DNA from: Lujinxingia vulgaris
GTDB taxonomy: Bacteria; Myxococcota_A; Bradymonadia; Bradymonadales; Bradymonadaceae
NCBI RefSeq assembly: GCF_007997005.1
Contig: NZ_VOSL01000052.1
Span: 1 to 64,000 of the forward strand
DNA length: 64,000 nucleotides
Reading direction: 5' to 3'
Positions 18,819 through 27,209 of the stretch are shown here, piece by piece. Position numbers and translations under genes: made by a program. A model generated the notes under the pieces. The model ran no database searches. It was given only the letters and a program-made list of their open reading frames with translations, and was not told the DNA's origin. Positions within the stretch are counted from its first letter, which is position 1; the number at the start of each line of letters is the position of its first letter.

Positions 18819-18965
18819 CGCGTCACAGAGGCGACCTTCGCACTTCGTACCGCGTCACAGAGGCGACCTGCGCACTTCGTACCGCGGCACAGAGGCGACC
18901 TTCGCACTTCGTACCGCGTCACAGAGGCGACCTTCGTACTCCCTACCGCCTCACACACACGACCC
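18819..18965. repeat. Tandem array of about four and a half 32-bp repeats
   Basis: The element CGCGTCACAGAGGCGACC recurs every 32 bases from 18819, 18851, 18883 and 18915, with a decayed fifth copy at 18947. Copies differ at single positions (CGCGG for CGCGT in the third; TTCGTACTCCC in the fourth). It is unrelated in sequence to the neighbouring 23-bp array and lies on the other side of the terminator. Confidence 0.92.
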
Positions 18966-19009
18966 AACCCGGCGACCTCGCGCAACCAACATCGCCGAGC
19001 CCGGAGGCC

Positions 19010-20029
19010 TTAGCCTTCCTGAATCGCCGAGATCAGCGCCTGGGTGTAGGCCTTGGTGTTGGCCGTGCCGCCCAGATCGCCGGTGCGCGTCGAGGGGCTG
19101 GCCAGCGCCTTGGTGATCGCCTTCTCCAGCAACTTCCCTTCCGAGACGTAGCCCAGGTGGCCGAGCATCATGCCCGCCGAGCGCATCAGCGCGGTCGGGT
19201 TGGCGATGCCCTGCCCGGCGATATCCGGCGCGGTGCCGTGCACGGCTTCAAACATCGCCGCGCCCTCACCGATATTGGCGCCCGGGGTCAGTCCCAGCCC
19301 GCCGATCAGGCCGGCGGCCAGGTCCGAGAGGATGTCGCCAAAGAGGTTCTCGGTGACGATCACATCGAAACGCTCCGGACGAATCACCATCTGCATGCAG
19401 CAGTTGTCGACGATCATGTCTTCAAACTCGATGTCGTCGTACTCACGCGCAATCGTCTGACCGACCTCCAGCAGAAGCCCGTTGGACTCCTTGAGGATGT
19501 TGGCCTTGTGCACCAGCGTGACCTTCGAGCGGCCCTCGCGACGCGCATATTCAAACGCGTAGCGCACGATGCGCTCACAGGCCCAGCGCGTGATCAGGAT
19601 GATCGTCTCGGCCGCCGCGCGGTTCGGCGGAATCACGTGCTCGATGCCCGCATAGGCACCCTCGGTGTTCTCACGCACGATCACCATATCCACGTTGGTG
19701 TCGGAGAAGCGCGTGGTCATCGCCGGCGAGATCTTGGCCGGACGCACGTTGGCGTACATGTCGAAGTGCTTGCGGATCGCCACGTTGATGCTGCGGAAAC
19801 CGGTGCCGATCGGCGTCTCCAGCGGCCCTTTCAACACGCACTGGTTGCGGGCAATACTCAGGAGCGTCTCTTCGGGGAGCGGAGTGCCCAGATCCTTGTA
19901 GGCCCCGGAGCCGGCGCGCACCTCTTCCCACTCCAGATCGACCCCGAGGGCCTCGATCACCGAGACCGTCGCATCGACGATCTCCGGTCCAATCCCGTCA
20001 CCGCGAATCAGGGACACTTTACGGCTCAT
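19010..20029 (-). CDS. Isocitrate/isopropylmalate dehydrogenase family, probable NAD-dependent isocitrate dehydrogenase
   Basis: A 339-residue beta-decarboxylating dehydrogenase. It should oxidise isocitrate to 2-oxoglutarate with NAD in the citric acid cycle. Evidence: LIRGDGIGPEIV, the substrate loop FRSINVAIRKHFDMYANVRP (Ser and Asn as in isocitrate dehydrogenases), NTEGAYAGIEH, the catalytic Lys in LVHKANILK, the metal site DNCCMQ...ENLFGDILSD and GSAPDIAG-type EAVHGTAPDIAG. Length fits the short NAD type. Isopropylmalate or homoisocitrate dehydrogenase is the main alternative. The ATG at 20029 has GGGAG upstream; 45 additional in-frame bases upstream look non-coding. Confidence 0.88.
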   Translation of the reverse strand: MSRKVSLIRGDGIGPEIVDATVSVIEALGVDLEWEEVRAGSGAYKDLGTPLPEETLLSIARNQCVLKGPLETPIGTGFRSINVAIRKHFDMYANVRPAKISPAMTTRFSDTNVDMVIVRENTEGAYAGIEHVIPPNRAAAETIILITRWACERIVRYAFEYARREGRSKVTLVHKANILKESNGLLLEVGQTIAREYDDIEFEDMIVDNCCMQMVIRPERFDVIVTENLFGDILSDLAAGLIGGLGLTPGANIGEGAAMFEAVHGTAPDIAGQGIANPTALMRSAGMMLGHLGYVSEGKLLEKAITKALASPSTRTGDLGGTANTKAYTQALISAIQEG

Positions 20030-20394
20030 GACAACTCCCTTGACGTGATCGCCGCGTTCTCTACGCGGCGTCATTGACCTTATTCGATAGCTTCATCGCG
20101 CGCGCCTGATGCGTCACAGCGCCTTTTTAAGGGGCGCGCGGCGGCGACACCATAGAAGAGCCCTGCCATCGGGGTCAATAGCCCCGAAAAAGCGCGCCCC
20201 GCGCGAACTTACCCCGGGCTCCCACACCCTCGCTCCTGCGGCATCCGAGCCGACCATGCGGCACGGAGTTTTTGGTGATGTGCGTCTCGGAATTACATTC
20301 ATAGTATGAATAGTGATCTCGGCTCAATTCGGGGGGGGACCGGTTCGCGGTGCGCCCCGTGCGCCGACTTCTCACGCCGCAAAGGAGGTCCACC
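20030..20394. other. Divergent intergenic region, no gene seen
   Basis: No gene is evident. The region becomes locally AT-rich at 20285-20320, where a perfect 15-base palindrome lies about 85 bases before the next plus-strand gene. A run of G residues follows at 20331-20338. Confidence 0.4.
20297..20311. promoter_or_regulatory. Perfect palindrome ATTCATA-g-TATGAAT, candidate operator
   Basis: Seven-base arms around a central G form a perfect inverted repeat in an AT-rich patch within GC-rich DNA, upstream of the 170-residue membrane protein gene. The TATGAAT arm could overlap a minus-10 element. This is a candidate regulator-binding site only. Confidence 0.4.
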
Positions 20395-20907
20395 ATGGCA
20401 TGGTCCTGGGCACCCCGATGGCTGGTGATGCTGAGCCTGGTAGCGCTGGCCATCACCGCGTTCTCCGCACACGCACGCGCCGCCGAGCCGGCGAAACCCG
20501 ATAAAACATCTGAGGCGCAGATCCAGCTGGTTGAAGACCGCGTCATCGAAGAACGTGAAAGCCAGACCCAGCCCAACGAAGGCACGCAACAGAGCGAACA
20601 AAAGACGATCATCACCGAGCCCGAGTCACCCAACTACATGGGCGTACTCGCCAGAAACGCCTTTCTGGGCGGCGTCACCGGCGGTCTGGTCGGCACCGGC
20701 GTCTACCTGCTCTCGGGCCGGGAATACTCCCCCTGGACCATCGCCTACTTCGCCGGCGGCGGCATCCTCGTCGGCACCGCAGCAGGTGCCGTCGAACTCA
20801 TCGTACGCGAGGAGCGCAACGCCGACGCCCTGGCCGCCCGCCGCTACATGCTGGAGCGCGAACTTCCCAAAACGGTGCGCGTGCCCCTCTTACGCATCCA
20901 ATTCTGA
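20395..20907 (+). CDS. Small exported membrane protein of unknown function
   Basis: A 170-residue protein I do not recognise. It begins with a signal sequence (LVMLSLVALAITAFSAHARAA), then a charged, Gln/Glu-rich stretch (about 30-80), then two hydrophobic Gly-rich helices (NAFLGGVTGGLVGTGVYLL and IAYFAGGGILVGTAAGAV), followed by a basic C-terminus. The glycine pattern suggests close helix packing in the membrane. A very strong AAAGGAGG ribosome site precedes the ATG at 20395. A 31-residue membrane peptide gene follows 125 bases later. Confidence 0.75.
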   Translation: MAWSWAPRWLVMLSLVALAITAFSAHARAAEPAKPDKTSEAQIQLVEDRVIEERESQTQPNEGTQQSEQKTIITEPESPNYMGVLARNAFLGGVTGGLVGTGVYLLSGREYSPWTIAYFAGGGILVGTAAGAVELIVREERNADALAARRYMLERELPKTVRVPLLRIQF

Positions 20908-21032
20908 GACGCGCCAGGCACACGCCTGACCACGATCTTCTCGCCGGGCCGGGTCGCGCTCGCGCCACATCTCGGGCCCCGCCCCGTGCCGACCCGCCCG
21001 GCGCGTCGCCCTTGCTGACGTTGGAGGTACCC

Positions 21033-21128
21033 ATGGCAACAACTTCTCTGGTTCGACTGCTCATCTCGCTGGTCCTGCTGCTCACCCTCGCGCTCACCTC
21101 GATCTGGACCTGGGCGCTACCCTCCTGA
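21033..21128 (+). CDS. 31-residue single-span membrane microprotein
   Basis: A very short frame from ATG to TGA preceded by a good ribosome site (TTGGAGG, six bases upstream). The product starts MATTSLVRLL and continues as one hydrophobic Leu-rich helix ending WTWALPS, so it would span the inner membrane once with a single Arg near the N-terminus. It lies between two plus-strand genes in otherwise empty DNA. Small membrane proteins of this kind often regulate transporters or kinases, but no partner can be named. Reality depends on expression data; the ribosome site and coding-like composition are the only support. Confidence 0.45.
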   Translation: MATTSLVRLLISLVLLLTLALTSIWTWALPS

Positions 21129-21260
21129 TGGGGCGCCTCTCAACCTGGCGGCCGCAGCGATGGTTGTTTTGAGCCTCACATCGGGTTAGATCCGCGCGAA
21201 GATACGCCAACGCGCCCCCTCCCCGGGGCACTCACTGCGCCTGATCCCCCGAGCCCTTCG

Positions 21261-22838
21261 ATGACCAAGCTTCCCATTGACGCCATCGCCCAACTCATTG
21301 AGACCGCCCAGCAGGAGCACGCGCTCAGCGACCGCGCCCTGGTCGCCGCCATCCAGCTCTTCTCGCGCACCGGCGATCTTCCGGCCGCCGCGAAAGAAGA
21401 AGAGAAGGTGGCCCGCGCCGTGCTCGCGGCCTCCTGGCTGCTCTTTGTGGCCGCGCCCCGCCGCGCCCCCCGCGCCTTTGTGACCGCGTCGATGCACCTG
21501 GAGCTTGTCAGCGCCGATGAGCGCGACTTCGACGCGATCTTTCCAGAACTTCGGGCGCTGCTCGCCGAAGACGCCCCGGCGCTTGATGAGACCTCGGGCG
21601 AAGCCTGGCTGAGCGCCTTTAGTAAGGCGGCCGACACCGACATCGACCTCCACGCCGATCTCGACACGCTGCAGTCCCGGGTCGATGCGCCGCTGGCCGT
21701 ACTCCGAGAGCACCACGAAGCCTTCACCGCCTTTGTCAGCACCCAGATGGACGCCATCGTCGCCGGCTTCGACGAAGGCGTGCGCCGCGGCGAGCTCAGC
21801 GCGCTCGACGCCATCGACCTCCCGGAAGGCTTTGATCGCGACGACCCGAACGCCCTTCGCAACCTGGCCGATGAGCGCATGCAGCTTGGCGACGTCCAGT
21901 CGGCCGAGGCCCTGCTCTCCCGCTTCGTCGAGCTCAACCCCGAGGACATCGACGCGCTCGTCGAGCGAGGCATCGCCCGCGGCGCCCTCGAAGATCTGCG
22001 CGGCGCCCAGGACGACTTCGATCGCGCCCTTAAGCTCGACCCGACCTCGGTGGCCGCTCGCATCAACCGCGCGCTCACCCACCACGCGCTCGGCCAGGTC
22101 GAAGCCGCCATCGCCGACTACGACGCCGCCCTCGAACAGGTCGACGACGACGCCGACCTCTGGACCAACCGCGCCGTCGCCCGCTTTGCCAGCAACAACT
22201 TCTCCGGAGCCATGGCCGACCTCAACCGCGCGCTGGAGCTCAACGACCGCCACCTCATCGCCCTCTTTCAGCGCGGCAACGTGCGCCGGGTGCTAGGCGA
22301 GCTGGGCTACGCGCTGCAAGACTACGAGAAGGCCATTCAGATCAAGCCCGACTTCGTCGACGTCTACGCCGCCCGCGGCTACCTCTACCTCCAGCTCGAG
22401 GAGCCCCAGAAAGCCGCCGCCGACTTCGGGCTCGCCATCGGTTTTGAGCCCTCCGAGCCGATGCACTACTACAACCGCGCCCACGCCCGCCTGCTCGACC
22501 AGGACTTCAAAGGCGCCATCGCCGACTACGACGCCGCCCTGGAGCTCGCCCCCGACGATGTCGAAGCACTGGCCAACCGCGGCGGCGCCCGCATGATCGA
22601 CGGCGACCTGGAAGGCGCCATTGAGGATTGGGAGCGCGCCATCGAGATCGATCCCTACTACCCCACGCCCTACCTCAAGCGCGCCGCGATGTGGATCGCT
22701 GCCGAAGAAAACGAACAGGCCGCAAGCGACCTGGCCGCCGCCCTGGAGTGCGCCCCCGAGAACTGGGAGCACCGAAAGGACGTGCAGGAAACCCTCGACG
22801 AGATCCTCGCCGAGCTGGGCTTCGACGCGCCTAACTGA
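21261..22838 (+). CDS. Cytoplasmic TPR-repeat protein
   Basis: A 525-residue protein whose C-terminal 330 residues are about nine consecutive TPR units (for example ALLSRFVELNPEDIDALVERGIARG, seen as repeated A/G-x-x-D-F/Y-x-x-A-L-x-L-x-P patterns). The N-terminal 190 residues are helical without a recognised fold. There is no signal peptide or transmembrane segment, so a cytoplasmic scaffold is likely. It is a single-gene unit closed by a bidirectional terminator. Partner and pathway are unknown. Confidence 0.82.
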   Translation: MTKLPIDAIAQLIETAQQEHALSDRALVAAIQLFSRTGDLPAAAKEEEKVARAVLAASWLLFVAAPRRAPRAFVTASMHLELVSADERDFDAIFPELRALLAEDAPALDETSGEAWLSAFSKAADTDIDLHADLDTLQSRVDAPLAVLREHHEAFTAFVSTQMDAIVAGFDEGVRRGELSALDAIDLPEGFDRDDPNALRNLADERMQLGDVQSAEALLSRFVELNPEDIDALVERGIARGALEDLRGAQDDFDRALKLDPTSVAARINRALTHHALGQVEAAIADYDAALEQVDDDADLWTNRAVARFASNNFSGAMADLNRALELNDRHLIALFQRGNVRRVLGELGYALQDYEKAIQIKPDFVDVYAARGYLYLQLEEPQKAAADFGLAIGFEPSEPMHYYNRAHARLLDQDFKGAIADYDAALELAPDDVEALANRGGARMIDGDLEGAIEDWERAIEIDPYYPTPYLKRAAMWIAAEENEQAASDLAAALECAPENWEHRKDVQETLDEILAELGFDAPN

Positions 22839-22874
22839 GCCGGGTAAACGCCTCAGTCACAGCTCGCCACCCGC

Positions 22875-22904
22875 AAAAAAGCCGCCCGAAGGGGCGGCTT
22901 TTTT
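22875..22904. terminator. Bidirectional Rho-independent terminator
   Basis: Stem GCCGCCC/GGGCGGC with a four-base loop, six A on the left and six T on the right, between convergent genes. Confidence 0.9.
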
Positions 22905-22935
22905 GATCAGCAAAACGCGTCGTACGCAGACGCCA

Positions 22936-23733
22936 TCAGAACTTCGGCTTCATCGCCTGAAACGCCTCTCGCCCATCGCGGGTCGGCGTCTGCGGCAGCT
23001 GAGCGATGAGCGCTTCGATGCGCTCAATGCGATCATCGGCGTGAGGGTGGGTGAGCAAAAACTCGGGAAGCTGCGGCCCGTCGCCCTCGAGCTTTCTGAA
23101 GAAGGTCACAAAGCCGTGCGGGTCGTAATCCATACGCACCATATAACGCAGCCCCCACTCATCGGCGTCGCGCTCATGATCACGGCTGTACTTGAGCATA
23201 AAGCCCTGGGCGGCCACCGCCCCCACCAGCTGACCGAGCAGCCCGGGGTTCTGCCCCAGCGCGAGCTGCGCCAGCGCGTCGATGCCATAGGCCGTCACAA
23301 GACGCTGCGCGATATGGCGGCGCGTCACATGCGCCACCTCATGGGAGAGCACCGCCACAAGCTCCGACTCGCTCTCCATCGCCCGCAAGAGCCCGGAGTA
23401 GACGTAGATACCGCCGCCCGGGATCGCAAACGCGTTGATCTGCGAGGGGTCGTCGACCACCTTAAACCTGAACGCCAGCCCGCTTGGGCGGTTGGGCACC
23501 GCGCGCACCACCTGCTCACCGAGCTGCTGCACATAGCGCTGCACCTCGGCGTCCGGGTGCATCGTAAGCTCCTTCTCCAGCTCATCGGCCATCTGGCGGC
23601 CCATGGCCACCTCATCGCTGATCGGTACCAGCGCATCGGCCGCCGCCCGCCCCGGGGTGGTCGCACAACCCAGCGCGTTCACGCCCGACCCCAGCGTGAG
23701 CACCATCAACACCATCGTCATCCATCGTCGCAT
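22936..23733 (-). CDS. M48-family metalloprotease lipoprotein (BepA/LoiP-like)
   Basis: A 265-residue zinc protease probably acting in the periplasm on misfolded envelope proteins. The signal sequence ends with a lipobox-like LGCA. The protease core has AFAIPGGGIYVYSGLL, the zinc-binding HEVAH in LVAVLSHEVAHVTRRH, and the third-ligand region RDHERDADEWGLRYM. The C-terminal LLTHPHADDRIERIEAL is typical of the family. It lacks the TPR tail of BepA, so it is closer to the short LoiP form. The ATG at 23733 has a strong GGAGGA site; an upstream in-frame ATG at 23751 is less likely. Confidence 0.9.
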   Translation of the reverse strand: MRRWMTMVLMVLTLGSGVNALGCATTPGRAAADALVPISDEVAMGRQMADELEKELTMHPDAEVQRYVQQLGEQVVRAVPNRPSGLAFRFKVVDDPSQINAFAIPGGGIYVYSGLLRAMESESELVAVLSHEVAHVTRRHIAQRLVTAYGIDALAQLALGQNPGLLGQLVGAVAAQGFMLKYSRDHERDADEWGLRYMVRMDYDPHGFVTFFRKLEGDGPQLPEFLLTHPHADDRIERIEALIAQLPQTPTRDGREAFQAMKPKF

Positions 23734-23950
23734 TGCTTCCTCCAGCCTCATCGAAGCCCGCTCCCGGGCCACACAGTCATTTAAAGACGCATCAAGCGCG
23801 TATAGATTTAATCAAGCAACGCGCGCCGACAACCTCGAAGGCCACTGGCCGTGGAATGCCGCCGCGTCTACCCTGCGTTTCTTACTCGCAACCCCGAGGT
23901 GCGCTTCCTCACACCGAGACGCGCCTCAACGCCCAACTTCGGAGAGAGCT

Positions 23951-24109
23951 ATGTGTCTGATCTGCGTAGAGTTCGCAAAAGAACGCATGACCCCGCTTGA
24001 AGCCCGCCGCGCCCTTGGCGAGATGATCGAGGGCATGGAGCCCGAACACGTCGCCGAGGTCGAGGCGATGCTCACCGAGGCCGAAGAGGCTCAGGAAGAC
24101 GAGGACTAG
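23951..24109 (+). CDS. 52-residue acidic protein with CxxC motif
   Basis: A small protein starting MCLICVEF, with a CxxC pair at residues 2 and 5, then a helical segment (MTPLEARRALGEMIEG) and a very acidic end (EEAQEDED). A GGAGAG ribosome site precedes the ATG. The N-terminal CxxC could bind metal or be redox-active, but one pair alone is weak evidence. It is followed by a terminator and lies directly before the metal-efflux region; since that operon has its own promoter, a functional link is only a possibility. Confidence 0.65.
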   Translation: MCLICVEFAKERMTPLEARRALGEMIEGMEPEHVAEVEAMLTEAEEAQEDED

Positions 24110-24155
24110 CCTCACCACACCTTACGGATCTTCATCCGGTGAACCTCCAGTCGCC

Positions 24156-24184
24156 AAAAAGCGCCGCGAAAGCGGCGCTTTTTT
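24156..24184 (+). terminator. Rho-independent terminator
   Basis: Stem GCGCCGC/GCGGCGC with a GAAA tetraloop, five A before and six T after. It isolates the metal-efflux operon from upstream genes. Confidence 0.9.
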
Positions 24185-24291
24185 GTCGCACAAGCGTAAG
24201 AGCGTTGACGGGTGCAACGTCTTTCCCGTGAGTAGATTCTGTCCCTGCGCTGGTGAGCGTGCCCTCGATTGCAAGCGAACAGACGGACGCC

Positions 24292-24329
24292 CATCTACTA
24301 CCGTCAATCGTATTTGACATCTACTATCG
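24292..24329 (+). promoter_or_regulatory. Candidate BlaI-type operator: two direct CATCTACTAyCG repeats
   Basis: CATCTACTACCG (24292-24303) and CATCTACTATCG (24318-24329) repeat with 26-base spacing. The second overlaps the end of the minus-35 element. An inverted ATCTACT copy lies at 24231-24237. TACTA/TAGTA half-sites resemble those bound by BlaI/MecI-type repressors, so these are candidates for the repressor encoded immediately downstream. Confidence 0.45.
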
Positions 24330-24342
24330 CCGCTCGTAAGAT
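24314..24342 (+). promoter_or_regulatory. Near-consensus sigma-70 promoter of the metal-efflux operon
   Basis: TTGACA at 24314-24319, a 17-base spacer, and TAAGAT at 24337-24342. The start codon of the repressor gene is about 50 bases downstream. It is the best sigma-70 promoter visible in the window and is overlapped by a repeated TACTA-containing motif. Confidence 0.75.
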
Positions 24343-24391
24343 ATGGGGCGGCACAGGTGACCGCCCCTCGTACCCTGATCTGGAGTTCATC

Positions 24392-24814
24392 GTGAAAGGC
24401 ATCCGAATTCGACCCGAGCAACAGGGGCTTCGCACCTCGCTCTTCGACCTCGAAGCCGAGATTATGGAGATCGTCTGGGACGAAGGCTGGGAAGAATTCG
24501 CTGTAGCGGACGTCCACCGAATCCTCGAGACCCAGCGCGAGATCGCATACACGACGGTCATGACGACCATAAGCCGACTCTACGACAAAGACCTTTTAAC
24601 GCGCCGCAAAGAAGGACGACGCTACCTCTACACCGCGATCATGAGCCGTACCGAGTTCATTGAGGCGATGACGCGAGAAGTATTGGAGAGCCTTCCACCG
24701 GTTGGACAGAAAGCGGCCATTGCTCTTCTCGTGGAGCGGGTCGCCCAGGCTGACCACGATGAGCTCGACCGCCTCGAAGCCTTGATCCGCAAGCGGAGAA
24801 AACACGATGAATGA
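24392..24814 (+). CDS. BlaI/MecI/CopY-family winged-helix repressor
   Basis: A 140-residue repressor. The N-terminal winged helix is visible as [59 protein letters not shown], matching the BlaI family (the [10 protein letters not shown] recognition helix). The C-terminal helices would dimerise and carry the protease-sensitive segment cleaved in BlaI. The start is a GTG at 24392 with GGAG eight bases upstream; ATG codons further upstream lie before the promoter. It overlaps the M56 protease gene by eight bases. Context suggests it represses the downstream efflux genes and is inactivated by the protease, as BlaI is by BlaR1; this is inference. Confidence 0.9.
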   Translation: MKGIRIRPEQQGLRTSLFDLEAEIMEIVWDEGWEEFAVADVHRILETQREIAYTTVMTTISRLYDKDLLTRRKEGRRYLYTAIMSRTEFIEAMTREVLESLPPVGQKAAIALLVERVAQADHDELDRLEALIRKRRKHDE

Positions 24815-25811
24815 AGTGTATTTCCCGCTGGCGGCAGTAGCGACGACCTTCTTTGTTGTGATCCCGTTGTTAACGCTCCTCTGCCGTGGAGCGCTGGCCT
24901 GGAGCCGTCGACGCACGTCGTCCTGGGCGAATTTTGGCTCCGAGACAACCTTTGGCTGGCTCGTTGCGCCAACTCTTCTGCCGATTTTATGGCTGACCTC
25001 GTCTGCATTGCATCAGAGTGAACCGGGCATCGCCGCAGATCCCTGTCTGATGGATCATGTGGCAACGACCTGTGTCGACACGTTTATGCTTCTGGGATTC
25101 ATGCTGGCAGGCATCGTTTTGACCGTCGGCCTGCGGCTCTGGCGAGAGTGGCCACAAACACCGTTGCACCGCCTCGGTGATGCGCATGAACTGAGCCAAC
25201 GCATTGGCTTGATCGCCAGAAACGATGCGTATTTGCGCTCGCTTCGCATCGCCGTAGTCGAACACTCCACCGAGCCCATTTTCACGCTCGGGCTCTTGCG
25301 GCCCATCGTCGTGATGGATGCGTGCTTTGTCAGAGACGCGGACGCCTCGATGTTGCGGGCCGCGCTCCTGCACGAGTATGCGCACATCACCGGGCTCGAT
25401 ACTCTGCGCAGCTTCATGATCAGGCTGTGTCTGAGCGTTAATCCAGCGGGATCGTTGCTCCAGGCAGACTTCGCTCGTTGGCGCAGCGCTCGAGAGGCGC
25501 TCTGCGATACAGAGGCCGTTCATCACGGCGGAGAACCCCTGGCGCTTGCCGAGAGCATCGTCAAGGCCGCCCGATTTCGCTGTGGCGCGCTGCTCCCAAA
25601 CGCCGCTGCCTTATGCGGTGACAATGCGATCGCGCTTCGACTCCGAGTCACACTTCTACTCGACGGACCGCCTGCACCTGTAAAGACGTTGGGACATATC
25701 ATCCTCCTGCTTACGGCCCTCGCCATCTTCGGCGTGCCTCATCTGGAGGGCTTCGGCCTGCTCGAACACTTCCACTTCGAAGTGGAGCGCGTGCTCCATC
25801 TCCACCAGTGA
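24807..25811 (+). CDS. M56-family (BlaR1/MecR1-like) membrane metalloprotease without sensor domain
   Basis: A 334-residue integral membrane protease. Hydrophobic segments occur near residues 7-30, 48-68, 89-112 and 288-308. The zinc motif HEYAH is at residues 189-193 ([15 protein letters not shown]), with the third ligand region REALCDTEA (E230). In BlaR1 this fold cleaves the BlaI repressor after the C-terminal penicillin-binding sensor is acylated. Here the protein ends after the last membrane span, with no sensor, so any signal must be felt by the membrane or loop regions (the 65-90 loop has two cysteines). The gene overlaps the repressor and is followed 12 bases later by the efflux genes. 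Confidence 0.88.
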   Translation: MNEVYFPLAAVATTFFVVIPLLTLLCRGALAWSRRRTSSWANFGSETTFGWLVAPTLLPILWLTSSALHQSEPGIAADPCLMDHVATTCVDTFMLLGFMLAGIVLTVGLRLWREWPQTPLHRLGDAHELSQRIGLIARNDAYLRSLRIAVVEHSTEPIFTLGLLRPIVVMDACFVRDADASMLRAALLHEYAHITGLDTLRSFMIRLCLSVNPAGSLLQADFARWRSAREALCDTEAVHHGGEPLALAESIVKAARFRCGALLPNAAALCGDNAIALRLRVTLLLDGPPAPVKTLGHIILLLTALAIFGVPHLEGFGLLEHFHFEVERVLHLHQ

Positions 25812-25823
25812 CCTGAGGTTTGA

Positions 25824-27209
25824 ATGCTCGACCTTTCTTTCGCGAAAAAAGTTGCGCGCCTTACTACTATCGCCGGTAGTACTTTACTCTTTTCGTGCGC
25901 CACAATCGACGCCGAAACCCAACTCCCTGAGCCCGGCAAATTCGCCCCGGCCGAGCTTACCCGGCCCTACGTACCGACCGGTGAGCCCGTTGATCCGTCT
26001 GCGGCCTCCGCGATGACACTTGAGGAGCTGCTCGTCTTCGCCGACAGCGAATCGCCGGCAATCCAAACCGTGTTGGCCCGCATGGGCATCGCTGATGCGC
26101 AGGTGAGCGGAGCGAAGATCCTTTTCCCGGACAATCCCGAGTTGAGTTTTGGTGTGGGGCAACGCCGCGCGGCTGGCGCGAGCGCTTTTGAGTTTGAAGC
26201 CTCCATTCAGCAGCGCCTCGAAATCGCCGGCGAACCCGGTCTTCGACTTGACGCTGCTCGGGACCAACAGAAGCTGCGAGAAGCCGATGTCCAAGAGGTT
26301 CGTTGGAGCGTGCATGTCGAGGTGCACAGACTCTTTGTGGATATTCTGCTTGTTCGCGAGCGACTGGAACAAGCCGAGCGCTTCGTCGAATTTGCCGAGT
26401 CCATGCGAGATATCGCCGCGCGCCAGGTCGAAGCGGGAGAGTCATCGCCACTGATCCTGCTCGTGGCCGAAGCGGACCTGGCGCAGACGCGCGAGGCCGT
26501 AATCGAAGCCAGACGCTCGCTGGAGGGGCTCACCACTCGCCTTGCCGCCGTGATCGGGTGGCCGCAACTCGAACTCCCCCCTGTTGAGGGCACACTGCCA
26601 CCGCTCCGTGCCGCACCGAATCCCTCCGACTTACTCACGTTGATGGCCGAGCATCATCCGGAGCTCCGCACACGCGAGCTTGCGGTGCTCGCCGAGCAAA
26701 GTCGTCTGGCGCTCGAGCATCGCGAAGCCTGGCCCGAGCCCACGCTCGGACTTTCGTTCGGTCGCGAGGCCGCACTCGGCCCGGAGGCGGGCACCAACCT
26801 GTGGCTCATTAACATGAGCCTTCCCCTTCCCTTCTGGCGCAGAAATCAGGAGGGGCGAGCTCTGGCTCAAGCCAGACTTCAGATCGCCGACAGCGAGCGC
26901 GCTGCCACCGCAGCGAGATTGCGCGCGGAGCTGACCGAAGCGGCCATCGCAATGAACGCTGCGGCCGAACGCGTCACGCTTTATGAGACCAGCGTGGTTC
27001 CTCAACTCGAGGAGAACCTCGCCTTGCTGCAGCGCGCCTTCGAGTTGGGCGAGGTCGACGTGCATCAGGTCTCGCAAACCCGGGAGCGACTCCTTAACGC
27101 CACCGGTCAGTACATCGATGCGCGCATCACCTATTACGAAAGCGCCGCGATGCTTGAAGGACTCGTAGGCACAGAAATCTGGACCAACGACACCGAGAAT
27201 ACCCCATGA
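25824..27209 (+). CDS. CzcC-like outer-membrane efflux lipoprotein (TolC family)
   Basis: A 461-residue outer-membrane channel for a tripartite metal pump. The N-terminus has a lipobox-like LFSC. Two OEP repeats form long helical hairpins (about 65-250 and 270-455), with the turn signatures FPDNPELSFGVG and WPEPTLGLSFG, and the family pattern LARQVEAGE-like AARQVEAGESS and FELGEVDVHQV. The start codon is followed by an inverted repeat TACTAC-N8-GTAGTA (25862-25881), which shares CTACTATCGCCG with the operon promoter region. The stop overlaps the next start by four bases. This is the CzcC position in Czc/Cus-type systems. Confidence 0.9.
   Translation: MLDLSFAKKVARLTTIAGSTLLFSCATIDAETQLPEPGKFAPAELTRPYVPTGEPVDPSAASAMTLEELLVFADSESPAIQTVLARMGIADAQVSGAKILFPDNPELSFGVGQRRAAGASAFEFEASIQQRLEIAGEPGLRLDAARDQQKLREADVQEVRWSVHVEVHRLFVDILLVRERLEQAERFVEFAESMRDIAARQVEAGESSPLILLVAEADLAQTREAVIEARRSLEGLTTRLAAVIGWPQLELPPVEGTLPPLRAAPNPSDLLTLMAEHHPELRTRELAVLAEQSRLALEHREAWPEPTLGLSFGREAALGPEAGTNLWLINMSLPLPFWRRNQEGRALAQARLQIADSERAATAARLRAELTEAAIAMNAAAERVTLYETSVVPQLEENLALLQRAFELGEVDVHQVSQTRERLLNATGQYIDARITYYESAAMLEGLVGTEIWTNDTENTP

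Noticed and set aside
18522-18965. CRISPR array
   Set aside because: Repeats abut with constant 23- or 32-base periods and there are no unique spacers; no cas genes are present.
24392-25811. Beta-lactam resistance regulator pair BlaI/BlaR1
   Set aside because: The M56 protein has no penicillin-binding sensor domain and no beta-lactamase gene is present; the downstream genes are metal efflux.
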